NCBI GenBank assembly: GCA_003551845.1
Contig: PUNQ01000040.1
Span: 1-53,996, forward strand
Direction: 5' to 3'
DNA: 53,996 nucleotides
DNA from: Candidatus Nealsoniibacteriota bacterium
Lineage (GTDB): Bacteria > Patescibacteriota > Minisyncoccia > Minisyncoccales > PWPS01
Shown: one piece after another, positions 47,669 to 53,996 of the stretch
Layout of the letters: the number at the start of each line of letters is the position of its first letter
How positions within the stretch are numbered: position 1 is the first letter of the stretch
Program-made: the position numbers and the translations under genes
The notes under the pieces: generated by a model
Database searches by the model: none
Told to the model about the DNA's origin: nothing
What the model saw: only the letters and a program-made list of their open reading frames with translations

Positions 47669-48149
47669 TCAAGAGATCTCTGTTTACTTTTTGACCTCCG
47701 CATATGGCGGCCCCCAAGGCGTCGGCGGCATCGTTGGGTCGGGGAATCTCTTTCAATTTCAACTGGGCTTTAATCATTCTTTGAACTTGCATCTTTTTTG
47801 CATTGCCGTGCCCGGTTATGGTCGCTTTTATTTGTGAAGGAGTAAACTCGTAGACCGGAATTTCCTCCTTGGCCGCCTTCAAAAGAATTACTCCTTTGGC
47901 CTGACTTACCACCATGGCCGTTTTTACGTTTTTTCTGAAGTAAACTTTTTCGACCGCCAAAACGGATGGAGAGAAACGTTTAAAAATTTTACAAATTTCT
48001 TCTTCAATTTTCTTTAATCGTTCAGAGTCGGATAATTTTTTGTCCGTCTTTATAATCCCGTATTCCATACAGGTAATGGTGGAGTTTTCTTTTTTTATTA
48101 CTCCGTATCCGGTAGTTGCCGTTCCCGGGTCTATTCCTAAAATTATCAT
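47661..48149 (-). CDS. ruvC: Crossover junction endodeoxyribonuclease RuvC
   Basis: MIILGIDPGTATTGYGVI; LAVEKVYFRKNVKTAMVVSQAKGVILL; NDAADALGAAICG. Start refined to 48149. Confidence 0.93.
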   Translation of the reverse strand: MIILGIDPGTATTGYGVIKKENSTITCMEYGIIKTDKKLSDSERLKKIEEEICKIFKRFSPSVLAVEKVYFRKNVKTAMVVSQAKGVILLKAAKEEIPVYEFTPSQIKATITGHGNAKKMQVQRMIKAQLKLKEIPRPNDAADALGAAICGGQKVNRDLLTT

Positions 48150-48150
48150 T

Positions 48151-48846
48151 CTATTTATGAGTAAAATAAATTTGTTCGATTTCGTCGTGATCTTCCAATT
48201 TTTCCAAAAAACTTTCATCCTTTGGCTCGGTGACTGTTTTTGATTTCGGTTTATAACCCAATACCGCCGACTCTATGGACAGACTTTCTTTGATTTTATT
48301 TTTTACTTCATCGAGTTTGTCGGGAGCGGTATAAACAAGCATCGTTTCTTCATCGTATTTTATGTCTTCCGCTCCCGCTTCTATTGCCAGTAGTTCATTT
48401 TCTTCCGATTTTTCAATTTCGATCACTCCTTTTCTCTCAAAAAGCCAAGTGACCGATCCCGGCTTGGCCAGTTTTCCACCGGCCGGCTTTAAAATTTGAT
48501 TTATCTTGGAAACGGTTCGATTTTTATTATCGGTAACTCCTTGAATAATTACCGCCAGCCCGTTGGGGCCGTAAACTTCCAGCATGAAATCTTCAAGAGC
48601 TCCGGATTGTCCTTCTCCGGCACCTTTTTTGATCGCTTTTTCTATATTTTCCTTGGGCATGTCTTCCGCCTTCGCTTTCTCAATGGCAGTGCTTAAAGCC
48701 GGATTCATATCCGGATTTTTTTCTCCTCCACTTTCTCTTACCGCCGTAATTATCATCTTCGAAAGGCGAGCGAACTTTTTCGCTCTCTTTTTGTCCTTTT
48801 TCTCTTTTTTTCTTTTTATATTACTCCAATGACTGTGTCCCGCCAT
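48151..48846 (-). CDS. yebC: YebC/PmpR family regulator / translation factor
   Basis: MAGHSHWSNIKRKKEKKDKKRAKKFARLSKMI; GPNGLAVIIQGVTDNKNRTVS. Confidence 0.94.
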   Translation of the reverse strand: MAGHSHWSNIKRKKEKKDKKRAKKFARLSKMIITAVRESGGEKNPDMNPALSTAIEKAKAEDMPKENIEKAIKKGAGEGQSGALEDFMLEVYGPNGLAVIIQGVTDNKNRTVSKINQILKPAGGKLAKPGSVTWLFERKGVIEIEKSEENELLAIEAGAEDIKYDEETMLVYTAPDKLDEVKNKIKESLSIESAVLGYKPKSKTVTEPKDESFLEKLEDHDEIEQIYFTHK

Positions 48847-48855
48847 AATTTCAGT

Positions 48856-48888
48856 CCCCTTTTTACACCTCGTAGGTGTAAAAAGGGG
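48856..48888. repeat. Palindromic element copy 1 (ruvB-yebC gap)
   Basis: CCCC-TTTTTACACCT-CGT-AGGTGTAAAAA-GGGG, perfect inverted repeat with 3-nt loop. Confidence 0.9.
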
Positions 48889-48890
48889 AA

Positions 48891-49886
48891 TTAGTCGTAG
48901 CTTTTATTCAAGTGATCATAGGCCTTTTTTGTTGCCACCCTGCCACGAGAAGTTCTTTTTATGAAGTCTATTTGAACCAAATAAGGCTCATATATTTCTA
49001 AAATGGTGTCTTGTCTTTCGTTGGATGCCGCCGCCAGTGCCTTCAATCCGGCGGGGCCACCGTCGAATTTTTCTATCAAGGTGTTTAAAATATTTATATC
49101 TCCGGACTCCAATCCTTTTTTGTCCACGTTCAAGTTTTTAAAAGCGGTGTCGGTAATCTCCGGAGTCACTTTCCCATCTTTTTTTACCTGTGCAAAATCT
49201 CTCACTCTTTTTAAAAGCCGGTTTGCCACTCTCGGAGTAAAACGAGATCGTTCCGCTATCTTTTTTATCGATTCTTTATCTATTTCAACTCCCAAAAGGT
49301 CGGCTGATCTTTTTACTATTTTTTCTATCTCTTTTTGACTGTAGGGTTCCAATCTGAAAGTTGCTCCGAAGCGGTTTCTCAGCGGACCGGAAAGCAGAGC
49401 TAATTGTGTGGTCGCTCCTATCAAAGTGAATTGAGGAATTTTTAAGTCGACTGTTCTCGCCATCGGACCGTTGCCGACAACCAGGTTGAGATTGAATTCT
49501 TCCAAAACCGGATATATCATTTCTTCACAAACCTTGTTCAGTCGGTGAATTTCATCTATAAAAAGAATATCTCCTTCCGAGAGATTGGTCAGTATGGCCG
49601 CTAATTCGCCCGCTTTTTTGACGGCCGGACCGGAAGTGATTCTTATCCCCGTCTTCATCTCCTTGGCCATTAGATAGGCCAAGGTGGTCTTTCCCAGTCC
49701 GGAATTACCGTGAAAAAGCATATGTTCCGGAGCTTTATCACCTCTTTTTTCCGCTGCCTCTATTATTATTCGGATGTTTCTTTTTACCTTTTCTTGACCT
49801 ATGTATTCTTCCCACCTTTTCGGTCTTAGTGCCAAGTCAAGAGTTTGGTCCTCATCCATTTGTTCCGGAGTTGTTTTTTTAGTCAT
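48891..49886 (-). CDS. ruvB: Holliday junction branch migration helicase RuvB
   Basis: LRPKRWEEYIGQEKVKRNI; HMLFHGNSGLGKTTLA; ILFIDEIHRLNKVCEEMIYPVLE. Confidence 0.95.
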   Translation of the reverse strand: MTKKTTPEQMDEDQTLDLALRPKRWEEYIGQEKVKRNIRIIIEAAEKRGDKAPEHMLFHGNSGLGKTTLAYLMAKEMKTGIRITSGPAVKKAGELAAILTNLSEGDILFIDEIHRLNKVCEEMIYPVLEEFNLNLVVGNGPMARTVDLKIPQFTLIGATTQLALLSGPLRNRFGATFRLEPYSQKEIEKIVKRSADLLGVEIDKESIKKIAERSRFTPRVANRLLKRVRDFAQVKKDGKVTPEITDTAFKNLNVDKKGLESGDINILNTLIEKFDGGPAGLKALAAASNERQDTILEIYEPYLVQIDFIKRTSRGRVATKKAYDHLNKSYD

Positions 49887-51211
49887 AATCCCAATACACG
49901 TTCTATTTCTTCTACCGTAGTTTTTCCGTCCAAGAGCTTTATGATGCCGTCTTGTAGCAGAGTAACCATTCCTTTTTCAAGAGCTTTTTTCCTTATTTCC
50001 GCCGCTGAAGGATTTTTGAATATTAAATTTTCTATCTCTTCATCTACTACCAAAGCTTCAAAAACACCTATTCTGCCACTGTATCCGGTCATGTGGCAGC
50101 TTTTACACCCTTTGGCATTGTATATTTCGGTTACTTCCGAACAATGTGGATTTATGTCATCGGGAACATCTTCCATTACCTTTTTTATTTTTTCCAATAA
50201 ATTTTCGTCTTCGTAATCTTTTATTCTTATCTTTTCGCTACATCTGTCACAAAGTCTTCTGACCAATCTTTGGGCTATTATTATATTCAAAGCGGGGGCT
50301 ATGTTTACCGGCTCTTCTCCCAAAGCTTGCATTCTGGGGATTGTTCCGGCAGCGTCATTGGTATGCAATGTGCTGAAAACGGTGTGCCCGGTCAGAGCGG
50401 CTTGTAGCCCTATGCTTACGGTCTCCAGATCTCTCATCTCACCGACTAAAATTGCATCCGGGTCCTGCCTTACTATTGACCTCAGACCGCTGGCAAAATC
50501 ATAACCCTTTGAGGGATTTACTTCCGTTTGAGATATTCCTTCCAAATGATATTCGATTGGATCTTCGATGGTAATTATCTTTACCTCCGAACTTCTGATA
50601 TATCTTAAAAAAGCATAAAGGGTAGTCGTCTTACCGGAGCCGGTGGGACCGGTCAGTATAATCATTCCATTCGGCTTTTTTATCTCCCTTTTGAAGATGG
50701 TTTCCAAGTCATCACGAAGTCCCAACTTGCTCAAAGTTATCAATTTTCGAGGATCCAAAATTCTCATCACTATCGTTTCTCCGTATTCCGAAGGTAGGGT
50801 GGACGTTCTTATCTCAATTGATCTTTCCTCTTCTTTTCCCGGATATAATACTGAAAATCTTCCGTCTTGAGGCTTATTTTCAATATTTAATTTTACTCCG
50901 GAAAGAAGCTTTGCTCTTGAAAGGATGCTTTTGTAAATACTTTTTTCTATGTTGAGCACATCTTGTAAGACACCGTCTATTCTTATCCTTATTTTTGCTT
51001 TTTCTTCCGAGGGCTCGACATGAATATCCGAACTTTTAAGATTTATGGCTCCACCCATAATCAAGTTGAAAAGATCAGAAGTGTCTTCACTCAATCTATT
51101 TTCTATCTCTTTTTTGAAAGAAGGGATATTATTCGCCTCGGTCTTTAATTTTTCCGCTAACGGCTTCGATATCGTTATTTCGTCGGTAATTTTTCTTCTA
51201 TCACTTTCCAT
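49883..51211 (-). CDS. GspE/PilB-type secretion/type IV pilus assembly ATPase
   Basis: IILTGPTGSGKTTTLYAFLRYI; EDPIEYHLEGISQTEVN; CxxC pairs LCDRCSEKI...GCKSCHMTGYSGRIGVFE. Confidence 0.92.
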   Translation of the reverse strand: MESDRRKITDEITISKPLAEKLKTEANNIPSFKKEIENRLSEDTSDLFNLIMGGAINLKSSDIHVEPSEEKAKIRIRIDGVLQDVLNIEKSIYKSILSRAKLLSGVKLNIENKPQDGRFSVLYPGKEEERSIEIRTSTLPSEYGETIVMRILDPRKLITLSKLGLRDDLETIFKREIKKPNGMIILTGPTGSGKTTTLYAFLRYIRSSEVKIITIEDPIEYHLEGISQTEVNPSKGYDFASGLRSIVRQDPDAILVGEMRDLETVSIGLQAALTGHTVFSTLHTNDAAGTIPRMQALGEEPVNIAPALNIIIAQRLVRRLCDRCSEKIRIKDYEDENLLEKIKKVMEDVPDDINPHCSEVTEIYNAKGCKSCHMTGYSGRIGVFEALVVDEEIENLIFKNPSAAEIRKKALEKGMVTLLQDGIIKLLDGKTTVEEIERVLGL

Positions 51212-51253
51212 GTTGAATATATGTTATGAAGTTATGGTAAAATTTTCTTTACT

Positions 51254-51757
51254 ATGTTAAAGTTTAACTTAAATGAAAAGTCAAGTCAATTTATGAAAAT
51301 AATTACGACCGATGAAAAAGAGACCGAAAAATTGGGAAAAAAGACGGCAAAAAAAATAACCGAAAAAGAAGACAAAAAAAATGATGCTACGGTCATTGCT
51401 TTAACCGGAGAGCTTGGATCGGGAAAGACGGTTTTTGCAAGAGGGATCGCCGCTTATTTCAAAATATTGGAGATTACCAGCCCCACCTTCGTTATAATGA
51501 AAAAATATGAAATTAACGGAGAAAGATTTTTTCATCTTTATCATATCGACCTTTACAGAATAAAAGAGGGGGATTGCCTTTCCGAAATGGGTTTTGAAAA
51601 GCTTCTTCGAGACCCCCGAAATCTGATCGTGATTGAATGGCCGGAGAGATTGAATAAGTTACCGGAAAATAGAATTTTAATAAAATTTGAAAACATATCT
51701 CTCGATAAAAGAAGGGTGATTTTTCCTGAAAATTTTACTCTTGAAGAAAGTTGGTAA
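51254..51757 (+). CDS. tsaE: tRNA threonylcarbamoyladenosine biosynthesis protein TsaE
   Basis: VIALTGELGSGKTVFARGIAAYF; ITSPTFVIMKKYE; FHLYHIDLYRI; VIEWPERL. Confidence 0.92.
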   Translation: MLKFNLNEKSSQFMKIITTDEKETEKLGKKTAKKITEKEDKKNDATVIALTGELGSGKTVFARGIAAYFKILEITSPTFVIMKKYEINGERFFHLYHIDLYRIKEGDCLSEMGFEKLLRDPRNLIVIEWPERLNKLPENRILIKFENISLDKRRVIFPENFTLEESW

Positions 51758-51787
51758 TTTAGTTATAATAAAGAATGTGCCAAAAAA

Positions 51788-51860
51788 GGGCCCGTAGCTC
51801 AGCGGCCAGAGCGCATGCGTGGCACGCATGAGGTCGAGAGTTCGATTCTCTCCGGGTCCA
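51788..51860 (+). tRNA. tRNA-Ala (anticodon GGC)
   Basis: GGGCCCG/CGGGTCC acceptor; anticodon loop GTGGCAC; T-arm GAGAG-TTCGATT-CTCTC. Confidence 0.93.
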
Positions 51861-51925
51861 CAGCTTTCAAGTTTATAAGGTGAAGCAGTGAATTTTCGAC
51901 GTAGAACTATCATGATGTGAGTTCG

Positions 51926-52010
51926 GGTGGGGTGGCCGAGTGGCTTAAGGCGGCGGTTTCGAAAACCGTTAATCCTCACGGATTCGTGGGTTCGAATCCC
52001 TCCCCCACCG
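51926..52010 (+). tRNA. tRNA-Ser (anticodon CGA)
   Basis: GGTGGGG/CCCCACC acceptor; GCGGT-TTCGAAA-ACCGT; long variable arm; G73. Confidence 0.92.
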
Positions 52011-52112
52011 CACAAATTCGGATGTGGAAACTTGAAAAATTGGTAAAAATGAAAAGAAACGACAGGTAGGACTCGAATCTTTAAAGATTAATAAAATTTA
52101 ATTCAAAAAAAT

Positions 52113-53594
52113 ATGAGCAAAAAAACAAAAAAAAGACCTCCGGTAGTGGCCGTTTTGGGTCATGTTGACCATGGGAAAAGCTCTCTTTTGGAGGCGATAA
52201 AAAATCTCAAGATAACCGATAAAGAATCGGGTGGGATAACCCAGCACACCGGAGCTTATATGGTTGAGGAAAAAGGAGAAAAAATAACATTCATAGATAC
52301 ACCCGGACATGAAGCGTTTTCCGCTATGAGATCCAGGGGAGCGGAAGTTGCGGATATAGGAATATTGGTAATTGCCGCTGATGAAGGTGTTAAAAAGCAG
52401 ACCAAAGAAGCGATAAAGCATTTAAAAGAAGCCGGAATTCCCTTTATAGTCGCGTTGAATAAAATGGATAAAGCTGACGCCAATTGTTGTGAAAAAGCAA
52501 AAAAAGAACTCTCTTTGGAAGACGTCTTTGTCGAGTCTTACGGAGGAAAAGTTCCTTGTGTTCAAGTTTCGGCAAAAGAAAAGAGCGGAATCAAAGAACT
52601 GCTGGAAATGATTGTTCTTATTGCAGAGATGGAAGAAATTGAGGCCGATTATGAAAAGCCGGCTGAAGGAGTCGTAATAGAAACTCATATCGATCCCAAA
52701 AAAGGAGTCAGTGCAACGTTGCTCGTCAAAGAAGGAACACTGGAAAAAGGTGACATTATAGGAACCGATTGTTGCTTCGGAACGGTCAGAGAAATAAAAA
52801 ACTTCAAGAAAGAGGAATTAAAGAAAGCGCCCCCATCCACTCCGGCACGAACTTCGGGCTTAAAGATGAATCCGCATGTCGGTGAAGAGTTCAGGGTTTT
52901 TGAGACCAAAAAAGAAGCCAGGGACGCCAGAGTGAGTGAAGGAGGAATGATTGATTTTTCGGAAGAATTCAATCCGGAAGGAAAAGCGGTTAATTTGGTA
53001 ATAAAAGCGGACGTATTGGGTTCTTTGGAGGCAATTAAAAATGTTTTGAAAAAACTTCCTCGGGAAAAAGTGGGAATAAATGTTTTGGATTGTGGAATTG
53101 GGGAAGTCTCGGAAAATGATGTTGATCGAGCGAAGACCTGGAATGGGAAAATTTTAGCTTACAGAGTAAAGGTGAATAATACCGCCAAAGAATTAGCCAG
53201 ACAAAATGAAATTGATATTTTTAATTACGACGTGATATATAACTTGACGGAGGGAGTGAGAAAAGAGATGGAAAAGCTTCTGGAAGCGGAAGAAGTGGAA
53301 GAAGAAACCGGAACCGCCAAGATTTTGGAAGTCTTTAAAACGGATAAAAAAAGACAAATTTTGGGTGGAAAAGTCATAAATGGAAAAGTTGAAAAAGGAA
53401 CACCGGTTAAAATTATTAAAGAAAAAGAGATAATCGGTGAAGGAAAATTGATAAATATAAAGAAAGGAGAAAAAGATGTTGACAGAATACCGGAAAGAGA
53501 GGAGTTCGGAATGCTTTACGAAGGAGAAGAAGAAGTAAAGGAGGGGGACTTTTTAAAGGCTTACAGAAAAAAGAAAGTAACTCCGGAACTTTAA
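52113..53594 (+). CDS. infB: Translation initiation factor IF-2 (short form, 493 aa)
   Basis: VVAVLGHVDHGKSSLLEAI; GGITQHTGAYMV; FIDTPGHEAFSAMRSRGAEVADIGILVIAADEGVKKQT; NKMDK. Confidence 0.95.
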   Translation: MSKKTKKRPPVVAVLGHVDHGKSSLLEAIKNLKITDKESGGITQHTGAYMVEEKGEKITFIDTPGHEAFSAMRSRGAEVADIGILVIAADEGVKKQTKEAIKHLKEAGIPFIVALNKMDKADANCCEKAKKELSLEDVFVESYGGKVPCVQVSAKEKSGIKELLEMIVLIAEMEEIEADYEKPAEGVVIETHIDPKKGVSATLLVKEGTLEKGDIIGTDCCFGTVREIKNFKKEELKKAPPSTPARTSGLKMNPHVGEEFRVFETKKEARDARVSEGGMIDFSEEFNPEGKAVNLVIKADVLGSLEAIKNVLKKLPREKVGINVLDCGIGEVSENDVDRAKTWNGKILAYRVKVNNTAKELARQNEIDIFNYDVIYNLTEGVRKEMEKLLEAEEVEEETGTAKILEVFKTDKKRQILGGKVINGKVEKGTPVKIIKEKEIIGEGKLINIKKGEKDVDRIPEREEFGMLYEGEEEVKEGDFLKAYRKKKVTPEL

Positions 53595-53610
53595 CTTTTG
53601 AATTTCAATT

Positions 53611-53683
53611 GGCCTGGTAGCCAAGTGGCTAAGGCGACGGTTTGCAAAACCGTTATACGCGGGTTCGAATCCCGCCCAGGCCT
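53611..53683 (+). tRNA. tRNA-Cys (anticodon GCA)
   Basis: GGCCTGG/CCAGGCC acceptor; ACGGT-TTGCAAA-ACCGT; U73. Confidence 0.93.
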
Positions 53684-53686
53684 CAT

Positions 53687-53721
53687 CCCTCTTTTTTACA
53701 CCTCGTAGGTGTAAAAAGGGG
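53687..53721. repeat. Palindromic element copy 2 (between tRNA-Cys and tRNA-Leu)
   Basis: CCCTCTTTTTTACACCT-CGT-AGGTGTAAAAAGGGG. Confidence 0.9.
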
Positions 53722-53730
53722 ATTGTTATT

Positions 53731-53815
53731 GCCGCGGTGCTGGAATCCGGTATACAGGGCGGACTTAAAATCCGCTGAGCGCAAGCTCTTGTGGGTTCGA
53801 TTCCCACCCGCGGCA
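53731..53815 (+). tRNA. tRNA-Leu (anticodon TAA)
   Basis: GCCGCGG/CCGCGGC acceptor; GCGGA-CTTAAAA-TCCGC; long variable arm TGAGCGCAAGCTCTT. Confidence 0.93.
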
Positions 53816-53817
53816 CA

Positions 53818-53846
53818 CCCCATTTTTACACCTCGTAGGTGTAAAA
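53818..53846. repeat. Palindromic element copy 3
   Basis: CCCCATTTTTACACCT-CGT-AGGTGTAAAA. Confidence 0.88.
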
Positions 53847-53859
53847 TTTTTAACCTATT

Positions 53860-53896
53860 CCCCATTTTTACACCTACGAGGTGTAAAAATCTGGGG
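53860..53896. repeat. Palindromic element copy 4 (inverted orientation)
   Basis: CCCCATTTTTACACCT-ACG-AGGTGTAAAAATCTGGGG. Confidence 0.88.
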
Positions 53897-53910
53897 AGAG
53901 GGATTTAGCA

Positions 53911-53939
53911 TTGAATAGATAGTCTTTTTAATATATAAT
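53911..53939 (+). promoter_or_regulatory. Putative sigma70-type promoter for a gene running off the window
   Basis: TTGAAT, 17 bp, TATAAT; candidate ATG at 53981 (MEILI...). Confidence 0.5.
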
Positions 53940-53996
53940 TGAAAAAGATTATAAAATGATAAATATAATAAATATAATAATATGGAGATATTAATA

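Noticed and set aside
48856-48888. Rho-independent terminator
   Set aside because: The stem is followed by A-run then GGGG on both strands rather than a U-tract, so it does not fit an intrinsic terminator.
51677-52015. Minus-strand ORF MCGGGGIRTHESVRINGFRNRRLKPLGHP...
   Set aside because: Antisense read-through of tRNA-Ser and tRNA-Ala; a known kind of spurious tRNA-derived ORF.
53553-53816. Minus-strand ORF MPRVGIEPTRACAQRILSPPC... and overlapping ORFs at 53642-53908
   Set aside because: Antisense or overlapping tRNA-Cys/tRNA-Leu and palindromes; spurious.
53687-53896. CRISPR array
   Set aside because: Only three local copies, palindromic, irregular spacing (one contains tRNA-Leu), one inverted; no cas genes seen.

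Overview
The window reads as a chromosomal segment from a reduced-genome bacterium with a CPR/Patescibacteria (Parcubacteria-like) character. The lineage call is inference from gene content and was not tested by search. It spans a probable replication origin: rpmH-rnpA-yidC-jag on the minus strand diverge from dnaA-dnaN around 41.3-43.3 kb. Recognisable housekeeping genes include cbiMQ, rny, clpP, nusA, cca, rpsO, pnp, a dksA-like gene, rsmA, a PBP1A-type gene, tyrS, ruvC, yebC, ruvB, a pilB/gspE-type ATPase, tsaE and infB, plus six tRNA genes. The most interesting part is a T4SS-like surface locus at about 19.5-39.7 kb, with an outlying member at 6.9-8.4 kb. It has VirB4, PrgI, TraC-like and VirB6-like proteins but no visible relaxase or VirD4. 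At least four proteins carry VirB2/TrbC-pilin-like double-TM modules joined to large extracellular regions. One is a 2152-aa protein combining LRRs, a Cys-rich region, an M15-type peptidase motif, Fn3-like repeats and a C-terminal pilin-like module. Other notable signals are a 1647-aa coiled-coil protein predicted to cross the membrane, with about six internal repeats and an SH3b-like C-terminus; a 33-bp palindromic element in four copies; six tRNA genes all followed by N73-CA but never CCA; several -10 boxes placed so that mRNAs should be leaderless; and an M23 peptidase gene whose 5' end lacks a canonical start codon. All calls come from reading sequence and ORFs without database searches.
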